Assembly: GCF_004011695.2 (NCBI RefSeq)
Contig: NC_082426.1
Span: 682,001-746,000, forward strand
Direction: 5' to 3'
DNA: 64,000 bases
Source of the DNA: Ascochyta rabiei
Lineage: Eukaryota; Ascomycota; Dothideomycetes; Pleosporales; Didymellaceae
Shown here: positions 1-12,589 of the stretch, piece by piece
Layout: each line of letters starts with the position of its first letter
How positions within the stretch are numbered: position 1 is the first letter of the stretch
The notes under the pieces: generated by a model
Told to the model about the DNA's origin: nothing
Database searches by the model: none
What the model saw: only the letters and a program-made list of their open reading frames with translations
Position numbers and translations under genes: made by a program

Positions 1-861
1 GTGGCCAGGATAGGTTTGATGGACTTCTCCTCGACCTCCGACCAGAAGTCTGCCACCTCAGCCTGCCTCTTCTTGTACCCTTCAACGTCGCCCGCCTTCT
101 CTGCTTCCTCGACCAGCTTCTTGCCTAGGTAGCTCGATGGGTGCGGCGGGAGGAATGAATGTGTCGGGATGAGGTACTCGTACCATCGTGAGTCGCAGGC
201 TTGGTAGCAGCTGAACGACCCTACGGTCCGCTGAATGCCCCATACTCGAATCTGTTCGGAGAGGTTGGCGTTGATCTTCTCCACAATATCATCGTCCTCG
301 ATGATCAGCTTCAAGGAAATGACGTTGCCGGCAGCGTGGACACCCTTGTCGGTACGTGCGCAGCGCACAAGTGCGGACTTCTTTGGGTCGTCGGCGTTCG
401 CTTTCGATATCGCGCCGGCAGCGACAAACGCCTTGAAGAGATCGCCCTCAATGGTCTTTTGCTTGTTGTCGATTTGCATGCCCTTGTAGCCAGTGCCCGA
501 ATAGCCAACCATGACGGCTACTTTGCGCTTCGGCCTGCGCTCCTCGGCCGCGACCTCTTCAGCAGGGAAAGCTGAAGGGAGCGCTGGCTTGTCGTTCTCG
601 CCCTTGTCTTGCGCTTCCTTATTGCGCGCCTGCTGCTCTGCATTGCGGCCTCGCCTATCTAATTGCTCGTTGCTTGCTTAGTTAGAGAAACGTATTGGTC
701 AGGGGCAGGCGGACCTACGCGTGCTCCTTACGGCCCATATTTCTCTTCTTATTCGGACGGCTGCCGTGCTGCATGCTGCCACCTCCGCGGCCTCGCCTGC
801 GGTCGCCGCCGCCGTCCCATTTGCGCTTGCCGTCGCGATTTGACGAGCCGCTATCAGCCAT
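1..861 (-). CDS. PUS1: tRNA pseudouridine synthase 1 (PUS1), 3' end outside window
   Basis: This gene encodes a TruA-family pseudouridine synthase that isomerises uridines in tRNA (Pus1 acts in the nucleus). The first exon (861-719) starts MADSGSSNRDGKRKWDGG and is basic and glycine-rich. An intron at 718-655 (GTAGGT to ATAG) joins it in frame to an exon running off the window edge. The catalytic signature RCARTDKGVHAAGN is readable near 370-330, with the invariant aspartate in RTDKG. KRKVAVMVGYSGTGYKGMQ precedes it, as in Pus1 and PUS1L proteins, and CYQACDSRWYEYLIPTH follows. About 260 residues are visible and the C-terminal half is missing. The short intron was placed by reading frame: using the TAG four bases earlier would create a stop. 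It is divergent from TFA1, with 430 bp between start codons. Family assignment is firm; PUS1 rather than PUS2 is likely from the architecture. Confidence 0.9.
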
Positions 862-1291
862 TGTGAGAACTGGGGCCTGCGTGAAAGAGGTCTGCTCGTG
901 GAAATGAGGAGCATGGGAAAGGGAAAAGCTGCAGCTGCAGGTAAATGTGGGGAAGCTTGCCCATGGAATTTCTCGAACCATGGCACTTGGCGCGGCAGGT
1001 ACGATGGACGCGCTCACCGCCCGCGGTACCGCTTCTATCATCGCCGCCTCGACTGCTCAGCGCCCAGTCTTCGACTCCACCACACTGTCCCGTCCACTCG
1101 CGCGCGGACAGCTATAAACCGGTGGACAGAGAACTAATAGAGCGCCACAAGGTAGACAAAGGCCCGCCTGCGCCACCGTAAGCAGCGATCGAGTCCGGCG
1201 CATGCAGATAGAAGCCTTCTCTGCACCCTCATCTCGAGAATATTGTATTCCTAGCTGCCATCAAGCGTAAATCGTCCGAGCCACCGCCATC
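862..1291. promoter_or_regulatory. divergent promoter between PUS1 and TFA1
   Basis: This 430-bp gap between two head-to-head start codons must hold both promoters. A TATA-like GCTATAAACC lies at about 1110-1119, roughly 175 bp before the TFA1 start. The PUS1 reading frame stays open upstream of its ATG for about 180 bp, so a longer N-terminus cannot be excluded, but the 861 start gives the expected length. Confidence 0.5.
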
Positions 1292-2570
1292 ATGGGAAAG
1301 GATCCTTTGGAGACGGCGAAACAGCTCGTCAAGATGGTCGTTCGCATGTTCTACGAGACTGAGCACATTGTCATTCTGGATGCCCTCTGCTACCACGGCG
1401 CTTTGCATGTGTCAGACATGGTCTTGATTCTCGACGCGGGCAAGAACTCGAAATACGTCGGCAAGCTGGTGGGTAGGCTGAAGGAAGCAGGCTTGTGCAC
1501 AACGTATGTGGGGTCTGGAGAGGTAAAGTTGGCCGTGCAGTGCTGACAGACACAGCTACACCGAGCAAGTCAAGCGTGACGGTGCAACAAAACTCTCAAA
1601 CCGCGAATGGTACTACATCGATTATCGCCGTGCCATCGACTCGACCAAATACCGCATTCACAAGATGCATGAGCGGATCAACAAGGACGCAAAGCCCACA
1701 ACAGAGAAAGCAGAGCTTTCTTGTAAGCGTTGCAAGTCTCAATACACTATGATGGACGTGCTCGACAACGCCGATCCCATGGGTCGAGCATCAGGGTTCT
1801 TGTGCATGAAGTGCAGCTTCCCTCTGGACGAGATTGATGAGGGCAACCAGCACGACGCCGATGACACCCCTGCGAGATTCAACAAGCATTTCAAACCACT
1901 GCTTGATATGATGAAGATTATCGACGAGCTGAAGATTCCGTTGATTGAAGGCAAAGATGCGGTCGACACCAAGATCGAACTACCTCGCGACAAAATCATC
2001 GATCCGGGTACCAAGCTGGAGGTTGTGGATATGAACTACACAAGGCCTACTGCTGTCAAGGGTCTTGCTGCAGAGCGCGAGAAGATCAACGTCCAGATCG
2101 CCTCGACTGCAGAGGAGAACGAGAAGCAGCAAGCTGCGGATAGGGCCCGCCAGGAGAAGATTGCTTCACAAAACCAGCTACCGTCCTGGCACACGGAGTC
2201 TACCGTCATCAAGGATACCGGCGGGACTGTTTCTGGTGTCAAGCAGGAGAGCAACGGCGCGAGCGGAACTACTATCAAGACAGAGCAGGCCGATGGCATT
2301 ACCACGACGCAGAACCTTGACGATGTGTTTGCTCAGATCGAGGCTGAACGCCGCAAGAAAGAGCAAGAAGAAGACGATGACGAAGACGAAGACGACGACG
2401 ATGATGAATTCGAGGACGTGGCCGTTGGTACGCCGAGTGAGCTTCCCGGTGCCAAGCGCGTCAAAGTCGAGACATCTGCTGCGCCTACACCGTCCAATGT
2501 GGCGACACCGGCCGACTCTAATGGCAACGGTGGTGAGGAGAGCGAAGAGGATGAGTTTGAAGACGTTTGA
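1292..2570 (+). CDS. TFA1: transcription initiation factor TFIIE subunit alpha
   Basis: This is the large subunit of general transcription factor TFIIE, which recruits TFIIH to the RNA polymerase II pre-initiation complex in the nucleus. Exon 1 (1292-1503) and exon 2 (1556-2570) flank a 52-nt intron (GTATGT to ACACAG) and give 408 residues. The N-terminal winged helix begins MGKDPLETAKQLVKMVVRMF. The zinc ribbon is seen as CKRC (about residue 125) and CMKC about 25 residues later. A charged middle is followed by an extreme acidic run (EEDDDEDEDDDDDEFEDV) and a C-terminal EESEEDEFEDV, both typical of fungal Tfa1. The length is near that of the family. The start is the first ATG of the winged-helix frame. 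It is divergent from PUS1 and followed by SRP72 on the same strand after 391 bp. Confidence 0.92.
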
Positions 2571-2961
2571 TTCGTTTATTGCATAGCGTTGGCGTTGTGG
2601 CTTACTGGTGATTTCGAGAGATGCTGTACCGCATGTTAAGGCGTTGGATATCAAAAATAAAGAGGGAAGACATCTATGGTCTCAAGGAAGGAACCCTGAA
2701 GAATCTTTTTTTCACTTCGCAACACGAAATTGCGCTTCAATAGACACACTATTGTACCAACAAAATACGTATACCTTCGTAGACATTCGCAACTCAACGC
2801 TCGTGCGCACAAGCCACATCAAAGTGACAGCTAGGCGATCCCACCTCATCTCCCCGCGTGCTACACTTGAACCTCCGCATCTACCCCCACCAACGCCACT
2901 ACACCTCTGCTGCACATACAATCGCGTCGCCGATGGAAGCCAGATAATCGACGATATCACA
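2571..2961. other. intergenic TFA1-SRP72
   Basis: This 391-bp stretch holds the TFA1 3' end and the SRP72 promoter. A long open frame runs through it into SRP72 exon 1, but it has no other sign of coding. The first convincing methionine is at 2962. No repeat or RNA gene is seen. Confidence 0.5.
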
Positions 2962-5004
2962 ATGGCGAAATCACTATCAGCACTTCTGGCGCAAGCTTCT
3001 ATTGAGGATCACGAAGAAACCCTACGAGCCGCCAACGCCGAGATCAAGAAGAACAAGAGCAATGTAGATGCTCAGCACGCGAAAGCGGTTGCGCTGCTGC
3101 ATCTAGACGACTTTGAGGGCGCACTTAAGGTTTTCGACGACGTGAAGGAGCTGCAGCAGAAGGCGCAATTCGAGTACGCATACACGCTGTACAAGACTGG
3201 AGACGCGGCAAAAGCTGTACAGATCGCACAGAGCTCAGGATCGAACACTTCAGACCGAAAGACACAGCACATCCTTGCCCAGGCTGTAGGTGCTCTCAAC
3301 GCCATATCGTGCTTCCGCGGCTAACAGGCGCAGGCATACCGGTCAGAGAACTTCGCACAAGCAGCAAAGGTCTACAAGGAGCTCGCAAACCACCACGTCG
3401 AACACGAAGCCTTCGACATCAACATTAACTCGGGAGCCGTGGACGCTCAATTGGAGTGGACGGGCCAAGGCGAGCTGGCGCAAAAGAAGAAGCCCACCAG
3501 GGAAGATCTTGAGGCGTTCGAGACAGCATTCAACGCGGCATGTGGAAGCATCTCGAGAGGCGAACTGGCGCAGGGAGAGGTGTGCCTGAAGAGGGCCAAG
3601 GACCTGTGCAACGCCGTGTCAGACTTCAGTGAAGAGGAGAAGAAGGCCGAGATCCTGCCCATTACTGTGCAGCAGGTCTTCGTGCTGACACAGATGGGCA
3701 AGCTTGACGAGGCAGAACAGCTGGCTACCACCATTCCATTTGCCGAGTGAGTGCAGACAGCAGCTTTACTTCCGGCTTCAAGACTAACAACATGCAGCAT
3801 CAAGGATCTGTCCGTCCGCTACATCGCACAAGTCAACAGCATCGCCGCATCGAAAGAGCACTCGAACCCATACCTGTCACACCGTCTGTTTCACTCATCG
3901 CCGAAACCGCCCGTTACGAACCAGCACTTTTCGTTCCAAGCAAACATCCTTCAACAGGACGAATACGTTATTTCGCTCCTATCGCAGAAGAATGCCGGTG
4001 TTGCATCGACCACTGAGAAGGTTATTGCAGCATCGTCAGCCCCATCTCTATCGCCAGCCGTCAACATGGCCGGTGTCATCAATGCCGCCGCTCACACACG
4101 CAACGCCGAAACTGAGAAGGCAGCTCTGAAGGAGATCCTACCCTTGTTGGAGAAGAGGCCCAACGACGTCGGCCTGATCCTGACAATTGCGCATCTCTAC
4201 ATCATTACCAACAACTATGCCGCGGCCACTCACCTTCTGGAATCGTTTTTCAGGCGTCTTGAGCAGAGCGGCTCTGCATCCGACCTCGATGTGCGATTTG
4301 CACCTGGCCTGATCGCCTCGCTTGTTTCGCTATACGCACAGCAAGGGCGTCCGGGGGCAGCAAAGTCTGAACTCGCGAAAGCAGCAGAGTACTGGAGAAA
4401 GCCGCACAAGTCCAAGACAGAGGCCCCCTCCAAGTCCCTTATGGTTGCAGCCGGCACCGCACTTCTTGACACCCACAGCCCCGAAAACGCAAAGGCAGCT
4501 GGTGCCATCTTTCAAAGTCTTCACGAGCAGGACGATGAAGACCGCGCCGCCATTGCCGGACTAATCGCCGCGCAAAGCATCTACGACCCCTCCGCTATCC
4601 CCGCAGACCTTCTTGCCTACCTCCCTGAAGCCAATCGCCTGGTCGCTGACATCGATGCCGCTGCTCTTGAGTCCGCAGGTGTCCCCGTCGGCACCCTCAC
4701 AACTACAAACCTCGCCGCCGAGGCCCGCAAGCGCAGCACCGCACCCACAAAAACCATTGCACCGCGATCGAAGCGGTTACGCAAGGCACGCATGCCCAAG
4801 GACTTCGATCCGAACAAGAAGATCGACGCCGAGAGATGGCTGCCGATGCGCGATCGCACGTACTACCGTCCAAAGGGCAAGAAAGGGAAGAAGAGGGCCG
4901 AGGGACTCACCCAGGGCGGGCCGGTCGCAGAGGAGAAGAAGGCCGATGCTGGCGTTAAGAAGGACCAAGGGAAGGCGAAGAAGAAGGGCAAGGGCAAGAA
5001 GTAG
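2962..5004 (+). CDS. SRP72: signal recognition particle subunit SRP72
   Basis: SRP72 is the largest protein of the signal recognition particle. With SRP68 it binds 7S RNA and helps target nascent secretory chains to the ER. Exons 2962-3285, 3334-3746 and 3798-5004 give 647 residues. Both introns (48 and 51 nt) are very short; the first would introduce a TAA if retained. The N-terminal two thirds is helical TPR-like repeat (for example QAKAVALLHLDDFEGALKVF). The C-terminus carries the RNA-binding signature PKDFDPNKKIDAERWLPMRDR followed by a lysine-rich tail ending KKKGKGKK, diagnostic of SRP72. It is convergent with the P4-ATPase gene across about 620 bp. Confidence 0.95.
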
Positions 5005-5625
5005 AGTGTCATGGGAAGAGAGAGGGGAAGCGAAGCAAGTCTAGCTGTATAGTTGAACGAGAGGGCTGTAGGCTGTGTACAGCTGGAAACCAACAGTTCA
5101 AACATCACCCCCTCTTTGCCACGCTACCTAGACCACAGACACCAGACCCTCCGCTGAGGTCTTCTCACACTGCAAACCCCCGTCTGCGCGGCAATCTGGT
5201 CTACTGACGATTTGGCACTGCAATCTCCAGCGCGGACAGTCTCCAGCACGGACGCGGACCACGACACGCCAGCACCAGTCTTCCGTGAGAACAGGCAACG
5301 TAGTCTCGACGGACACACACTGCAACCTCGAGCGCGCAAGGGCAGTCGACGTTGAGCTTTGCTCGCTATTGGCCCATGGTCGGGAATGTCAGAAGGCGGG
5401 GAAGGAGACACAAACGCTGACCAACCAAAACTCTTTCTTGCTTGGGCGAAGCTACTACCTACATAACATACTACACCGACCATATATATATGTTTTTTTT
5501 TGTCGCTCTCTCTCTCGCTCTCTGTCGCACTCTACCTTCGAAACAACGGCGCTAAGCAGGCCCAAAACAAGTCATGCCATCGTGTCGTATTGCAACGCAA
5601 CGCAACGCCGAAACCACAGAAACAA
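5005..5625. other. intergenic, convergent SRP72 / P4-ATPase 3' ends
   Basis: This 621-bp stretch lies between two stop codons. It contains a TC-rich microsatellite at about 5498-5535 and overlapping short open frames without coding character. Poly(A) signals for both genes must lie here, but none is unambiguous. Confidence 0.4.
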
Positions 5626-8600
5626 CTACTTTCGCGAACTCGCCATCTCGCCGTACCGTCCTCGCTGCTGTGTGGTGTCGTACGCCTGCAGAACTCTCGC
5701 TTGACTCTCATCTGTTTGTGAGAAGGCGTAACCGCGCTGCTTGCGCATGCGCTGGACTTGTCGGACCTTGCGAATGGCTTTTTGGAATTGCTCCATCCTG
5801 CTCCAACGTTAGTTTTCAGTTCCTGCCAACAGGGTCTTCTGGGTGACGTACCTTGGTCGGTAATCCTGGATGTTGTACTTCTGGATCTCCTGCACGTGAT
5901 GGTAGCTCTGCGGAAAGTACATGCGCTTAGCGTACTTCCATGCAAAGTCTCTGATCAGACAGAGCGGTGGCAGCACCAGGACCATAGCCCAGAACCTCGG
6001 GTCCGGAAACAAGCGTTCAATGACACCAACGTATTCGGTCGAGATATTGACCATGGGCGCTACAGTCGCGTAAATCGGCATGAGAATGAACCAGAGAACG
6101 AACGACCCCGGGATGGCAAGGAATGTGTACTTGGTCCAGATGTTGGTGATGAGGCCGGCTTTGAGAAGCACCGTGGCCAAGTTGGCGGTATACGACGCGG
6201 CACCCCATGTCCAATGACCGGCGTTTCGGCCGTCCCACTGTGGCCAGTCCCAGAGGATGATGGCTTGGGAACCGAAGTAGAGGATAAGAGAGTGGTAAAA
6301 GCCATTTGCGACCCACGACCAGAACGAGTGCATCTTGAAGAAGACACCTGACTGACTAAGACGGTAGAGCTGTGGGTAGCGGTCGAGTAGGCGAGCGCTG
6401 ATGAACTGGTCGAAGATTCCGAGGACGAAGGGCGGCGCGGCCGTGAAGAAGACGTTGTAGAAGGTGAGGGTCCAGGATTCGTAGATGATCTGTCCCGAGA
6501 AGGCGTTTTGGAAGGCGTACCAGAACTGTGTCATGAACATGGCAATGTTCTTGTAAAAAGAATAGAGGATGACCTTGCTGACTCGCTGGTAGCTCCAGGC
6601 GCCGTGGACAAGGAGCAGCTTGCGCAGGTAGCGGAACTGACCGATCGAGATATCTGCACTTCGAGCTGCCTGGAGACCTTCCATACCACTGATACCGACG
6701 CCAACGTGAGCGGCTTGGATCATAGACACATCGTTCGCACCATCACCAATGGCTAGCAGGATGGCTTTCAGATGGCGCTTCACAAGCTTGACGACGAGGG
6801 CTTTTTGGAGCGGAGAGACACGGCAGCAGATGAGAGCCTTGCACCTGACAGCCAGGTCCAAGAATTGCTTCTCGAGGTCGCGTTCCAATGCATAGGTGAG
6901 TGACTTTCCGTCGATGACCAGAGCCAAGACGTCCATTTCCGCACCTCCCTGTCCCTGGCTCATGATGGCGTTGTACTTCTTAGCGATGTTGTCCCTTGTC
7001 GCTTCCTTTGACTCTTCGTTGATGATGAGCAGACTCATGTCTTCACTGATCAATTTACAACTCATGCCGATGTTGATAGCAGTCTCTTGTCGATCACCAG
7101 TCAAGACCCAAATCTTGATGCCTGCAGATTGCAGAGTAGCGATTGTGTCCGGTACACCGTCTTGTAGCTTGTCCTCGATAGCGGTGGCACCGAGCAATGT
7201 GAAATCATGCTCGATGAGCTCAGCGGCCTTGTCAAGCTCTTCGGCACGGTTGCCGCTTACTGTGGTCTGGGCCGTGTTGTAGATCTGCCACCATTCTTGG
7301 TACTCGGCTTCCGAGACTTCGCGCATAGCGAGACACAGCGTTCGAAGACCTTCAGCAGCGTACTCCTCAAGATGCGTCAACGTCGTCTCAACATGTGGGT
7401 TGTTGTCCTTTGACAATCGTTCTAAGATGACCGTATCTGCGCCCTTGCAGTAGCAGACAATCTTGCCCTCGGGCGTGCGGAAGATGGTGGACATGCGCTT
7501 TCTTGTCGAGTTGAACTCGCACACGGCCAACAGCTCATACTCCTTCCTTTGACCATCGACCTCCATAATGACAGCTCGCGGTTTTCTTGCCGTGAACTTG
7601 TACCCTAGCGTTACCGCACCTTCCACCAATGCACCTTCGTCGGGAGAGGCAGCTTGGTACTTGATCACATCCTTTTCTCCACCTCGCTCAGGTATGACTG
7701 TGTGACATGTCGAGAGCAGTGTAAGGAACTGGTCGATGATGTACTTGTTTCGGTGCGTCCTGCGGTTGTTTTCAAGCTGCTTGAAGTCATGAATGCCGAC
7801 CTCAACGCCGTCCTCCATGGTAGCTCTCCTGTCTTCAGGGATTTCATCGGCGTACTGTATGCCAGCAATGGATGCTTGCTTGAATTCCATCACGTTGCAA
7901 GTCAGCGTACCGGTCTTGTCAGAAAAGATGTACTCGATCTGACCAAGCTCTTCCACCAGGGACGACGTTCGACAGTTTGCAGGTGTATCTGTGGGTTCGT
8001 AGTAGATATCCAGATCTGAGTCTATTAGAGAACCCGTGTAGTACTTGACAATCTCAATCGTGACGAAAAGTGAGATGGGTACCAAATTCGAATACAGGAC
8101 CCAGTAGGTCAGCAGGTCGGAGAAGAACTGCTTTGCGCCATTGAAGTCTTCCAGTCGCAAGTATTCGAGGTTCTTCGCTCGAGATGATCGTGTAACCACG
8201 TCACCGATGGAGCTGATGATACTAAGACCCACGAGGATAATGACAAGCATGAGAATCTGCTTGTTGACCATTCTTTCTACTGCAGTTGTCTTGATGGGCG
8301 TTGCGGTAGCGTTCCTCATAAGTTTCGTCTCGTGACCCGTGAACACAACAACACCGTGAATCCATTGCGTGTTACGGAGTGTGGCACCACGCAACAACAG
8401 CTGGTCAGGCTGCAGGGGCAGCTCCTTTTCGCCCCCTCCAGCTGCGATGGTCAACGTGGCTTCGTACGTATACAAGCTGCTGTTGGGTTGCTCTGATCGA
8501 ATCTTGCCGCCGAGGCGACCCAGATCAGAGGGACTAACAAAGTCAGCTGTCTCCGGAATTGCTTGCTTGATTTTGAGGTTGGTTTCTCCATCTAAGTTGG

Positions 8601-9771
8601 CGGTCTCGATGTAGCACAAGCCTTCGGGCTCAGATGAGGCAAGCAGAACAAGATCAGCAGGGAAAGGCTGTTCGGACTCGACTCGTATAATGTCGCCCAC
8701 AGCAACGTTGATCCACTTTGCGTCCTCAAACGATGAACCCTTCAGCACCTGCGCCTTCGAGTTGTTCAACTGTGCGTCGGACTGTTTCCGCCTGTAGTCT
8801 TCCACGTACTCCTTGACCGCGGACACGAGCAAGACAATGAACAGCGGGACAATGGTGGTGTATCTCGAAGTAGGTGAGATTCCGGGTATCTGTTGCAAAA
8901 CGGCAGTGAACAAGAAAAACAAATTGGCGTATTTGGAGAACTGTTCGTACAGGAACTTGGGCAGGAAGGTGACGAGGTTGTACTTTGTGGTGGAAACGTG
9001 ATTGTCGACGTATCTGTTGGCGGCGTTGGCGGGAGGGTTGTTGAGCTGGATCATCCTGGGTCCTAGGGTCGATGGGTCCGGTGCTCCTCTCCCAAATCCA
9101 AACTTGAAGGTTCCTGACGTGCGCTTCTTCGTCTTGGCGGAGTGGCCATCGTCGTATGCGCTCGCACTCGACTGACCCTGCTGCGCCGCATGCTCGGTCA
9201 GCGGCAGATCCATCTCCGAGTATTCGTTGCCCTTTCCAAATATGTTTTTGACTCGACCAGTGAGGCCGCCGCCGAGGCTCAGGATACTATTCCGGTTGTG
9301 GTTCTTCTTGGAAGCGCCTCGCTGCAGGCCAGGCGACGTAGGGTCGAAGGCGCTGCCGGCGGCATAGTAGCCCTGGGTGGAGCGGCCGTCATCTTCAATG
9401 GGTATGTCGGCGTCGGAGTAGCGCTGGTAGTTGTTCAAATCTGAAGTCTGCGAGTAGGCTCTGCTTCCGGCCTGCAGATAGGGCGCCTGGCCGGTGGGTA
9501 CGGGTGCGCCAGGCCCTCCCGGCAGACTCGACGTGTTCGTGTTCGTGTTCGTGTTCGTGGTCGTGGTCGGTCGGCCTCCACCGACAAAGTCATCGTAGGA
9601 GACGGACGGCCGGCCTTGCGGCGCAGTGTCGGTGCTTTCGATGTCGAAGCGGTGGAGGAGGTCATCGTCGTTTACGGGGGGACGGGCGCCCGAGTAGTAC
9701 GGCTGCGGTTCATCCAAGTCGATCAGGTTGTCGTTGTGAGACGGCGGTCCACCTCCAGGCCGGCCGGCCAT
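5626..9771 (-). CDS. DRS2: P4-type ATPase, Drs2-like aminophospholipid flippase
   Basis: This P4-ATPase flips phosphatidylserine (and ethanolamine lipid) from the lumenal to the cytosolic leaflet of trans-Golgi and endosomal membranes, driving vesicle budding. Exon 1 (9771-5852) plus exon 2 (5797-5626), separated by a 54-nt intron with branch AACTAAC, give 1363 residues, close to yeast Drs2 (about 1355). Visible motifs: the first-TM LQQIPGISPT with the QQ pair linked to serine-lipid selectivity, actuator GETN in LDGETNLK, phosphorylation site DKTGTLT, KGAD, TGDRQETA, and GDGANDVSMIQ. About ten membrane segments follow the usual P4 pattern. The last exon encodes a basic tail (FQKAIRKVRQVQRMRKQRG) characteristic of Drs2 orthologues, so the intron must be spliced; retained, the protein would end in an unrelated short tail. 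The N-terminus is disordered with NTNTNTNT repeats. Confidence 0.95.
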
Positions 9772-10572
9772 TGCGGCCGAGAGATGCGTGAAGCACTATC
9801 CGCGCAGCTCTGCTGCTGTCCAGGCGCATGCGAGTCTCCCAGGCTCCGCGGGCGTTCCTCGGGTGCAGCGTCGAGTTGCGGGCGAGGCTGGACGTGGTTG
9901 CGTGGTTGCGTGGTTGCGTGGTGCGCGTCGCGGGTTGCGGGTTGCGGGTTGCGGAGCTGCGTAGCTGCGTAAGCTATCCTGGAATAGTAACACAGCGGGC
10001 CAACGTTGGCGCTGTAGTTGCGGGCTGCGAGGAATGTGCAGGTGTCGCCCACCCAGAACCACTCGTACAGGGAAAGTGTGCGTTAGACGCTAGATGTTGG
10101 ACGTGACGGCGACGGGAACGAGCTCGAATGGCTCCACGTCTCAAGAGCAAATGCAATGTTTCGGAGACTTTGGCGGGCTGGGGGTCTCAGTAGGCAGGTG
10201 GCAGTGCTTACCTCGTACCCTGGCCCTGACTGACTGACTAACTACCAGCGGCGACCTGAAGGTGCACAAGAGAAGCCCTACCACGTTTCTTCCAGGAACC
10301 AAAGCCACCTTCACACCACCACCACCACCACCACCACCACCACCAGGGCCCAGCACGGTACACTGTGTGCCCATGTGCGCCGCCTTCATCGACACCAGCT
10401 GCGCGTATCTTGCTTCGCCGCGCCGCACACCCGTCCATGCTGATGCCTGCTGCACGTTCGACGTTACGTTGCGCCCAGTGCCAAGTCCTTGTCCACCTCG
10501 AAGCTGAGATCGCCTCTCGCAACATGCTCTGCCCTTGGCGCCTCACAGCTGAAGATTGTCGTTGCTGGTCCC
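9772..10572. other. P4-ATPase upstream region with simple repeats
   Basis: No gene is seen here. The region carries a GC-rich direct repeat at about 9890-9965 (copies of GTGGTTGC, then GGGTTGC) and a CCA run at about 10316-10345. These simple repeats lie in the promoter of the P4-ATPase. Short open frames across them are artefacts of the repeats. Confidence 0.5.
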
Positions 10573-10756
10573 AACATTGCAATACGATGATGGTGCTGAA
10601 CAATGCAGTACATTAATAGTGCTAAACATTGCAACATAATAATATTGTAATACAATAACGGTGCTGACCATTGCAATTTAATAATAGTGCTGAACATTGC
10701 AAGTCAATAATGATGCTGAACATTGCAATTTAATAATAGTGCTAAACATTACCATA

Positions 10757-12589
10757 ACGTGTTTCACCAGTAAGCGGCCAACACCAGTATCCGGCCAACC
10801 CCACCAAAACGCGTCAAACTTCTTTCATCCCAACTGTGATGGCTCAACCACAACGTACTTAAGCCTCCCTTACAGAGGGTAGATGCCTTCTTGCTGCCTC
10901 TGCTGTTAAATTAGGACGCGTTTAGTTAAAAAATAGGGCTGCTTTACTCTACCAGGTGCCTTGTACAACACTCTGCTGCTGCCTCTAAGGTATTAAGTTA
11001 AAAGACGCAACAACGTCTGTTAACCTTAAGCTTAGCCCTGTTAAAGAGCAGTCCCTTATTTAGTAGATCTTAGACCTTAATTGTTATAGATTTCTACCCT
11101 AGATTATTAATGTGCAACAAATAGCAGACACTCTCCTTACTGCCCGCAGCTAAAATCCTCCTCCTCCTTTGCTAGGCAAGAACTGGGTAGCACGCTTTAT
11201 TAAGCGCCAGCCAGAACTCTAGACAAAGTAGAATAGGAAATTCTATTCACAAAGGGCACGCTGTAAAGATCCTGTCAGGATTAGCGCGTAGTTCAGGCTG
11301 GTAGAGGAGACACGCCTTATATATAGGATACCTAATAAGGACATCTATAACTTTAATAAGACTAGGTTTATAATAGGTGTTGCCTTAACATCTAAGGTTA
11401 TTACTAGCTCTAACACAGTTGGACGCGCTACTGTTGTTTAGCCAGGCAATTGCAAGTAAGTAACAATAATTAAGTGTGTTAACGCGTTAGGTTGGTCTAT
11501 CCTACCCTTCCTTATACTAGCAGGGAAGCTCTACTAGGCTAGCTAGTATTAAGACCTCCTACCTGACTGGACTGTTGCTGTTAGTGGCAACGGCTGGACA
11601 ACAGATAAGCTAGGCCTTGACTAGGTGAAGCACTTTAACAGGCACACACAGACTTGCTTATTAGGTGCTTGTTAGCTACTTATCCTTAACAGTTACAGCA
11701 GCCATGCTACACCTAAGTTTAATTAGTACTATAAGAATAATATAATTATTACCCTCTGTATGCCTCCTTACACCTTACACCTTCTCTAGCTACTAGATGT
11801 TAGCTGCTACTCTCCTCTTAAGGTAGTGTATAGACATAAGGTGTCTAAGCTTGCCTGCTAAAGTATCTTCTATGTTAATAAGCTTAACTTCCTATAGATG
11901 TACCTAAGGATTAGACTAACTGCTCTATTAGAGAGCAATATTAAGGCTAGATTTTAAGCAACAGGGCTTATTCTATTTAATCTAGAGCGTGTCCTGTCAT
12001 GCCTTACTGTTATTAGAACACTATTACCACCAGGGACAGCAGCAGGACCAGCAGGGCTGTAGACAGCAGAGACACCACGTACAGTTAACTAGCTTTAGCA
12101 GCAAGCTTGCCTTATATAAGATCTCCTTAAGTGTTAGTTACAGAGTCTAACTAGTTAAGCTATATCCCAGCTTATTAAGGGTTGTTAGCTTATAATACAG
12201 TTAGCAACAATCTTAACTTAGGAGAATACTAAGCTACGTGCTTTAAACTAATACTAGTAATATAAGTATTAAAAGCGTAGATAGTATATAGCATGTAGGG
12301 GAGCTCTATAGGTTAAGGAAGCTTAATTACTAGTCTTATAGGCTAATAATGTAGTTAAGGAGGAGGCCTAGGTTAACGCTGCCCCACAGCGTTAGCGAGC
12401 ACCACTAACGTGTAGCAAATGCTACATGCAAGGCTACAACAGGACTTAATATAGAGCTATCTAATCTATTATGCTTTAAAACCTTACTTAATTTAACTGT
12501 GTGGTTGTGGAGTAATTGCACGCCAAGTTAGGCTGGTTTTGGTGGGGTTGGCCGGATACTGGTGTTGGCCGCTTACTGGTGAAACACGT
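10757..12589 (+). mobile_element. Fot1/pogo-type DNA transposon, complete but RIP-inactivated
   Basis: This 1,833-bp element is bounded by perfect 54-bp terminal inverted repeats (10757-10810 and 12536-12589) that start ACGTGTTTCACCAGTAAGCG. Each TIR has two internal sub-repeats (CCAGTAAGCGGCCAAC and CCAGTATCCGGCCAAC). TA is duplicated at 10755-10756 and 12590-12591, as expected for Tc1/mariner/pogo elements. The interior is rich in TpA and encodes a degraded pogo-family transposase on the plus strand. Size and architecture match Fot1-like elements of ascomycetes. The TIRs are still identical, so the copy has intact ends and could in principle be moved by a transposase supplied in trans. Confidence 0.93.
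10839..12480 (+). pseudogene. RIP-mutated pogo/Fot1 transposase
   Basis: Starting at ATG 10839 (MAQPQRT, stop, ASLTEGR), one frame can be followed for about 500 codons with more than fifteen TAG/TAA stops. Recognisable blocks in order are the helix-turn-helix (AALLYQVPCTTL), GKNWVARFIKRQPEL, and the catalytic regions. The first catalytic block reads YNFNKTRF where the family has NFDETGF. The second reads LLILNSYSSH where the family has LDGHxSH. Further on come ITLCMPPYTLHLL and LLDVSCYSPLK, matching the usual LLQPLDV block. Every one of these changes is a G-to-A or C-to-T transition (Asp to Asn, Glu to Lys, Gly to Arg or Ser, His to Tyr, Gln or Trp to stop), the hallmark of RIP. The end is approximate. 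It cannot make an active enzyme. Confidence 0.9.

Noticed and set aside
10262..10507. plus-strand frame with a polyproline run
   Set aside because: The run is a CCA repeat in the P4-ATPase upstream region; nothing else in the frame looks like a protein.
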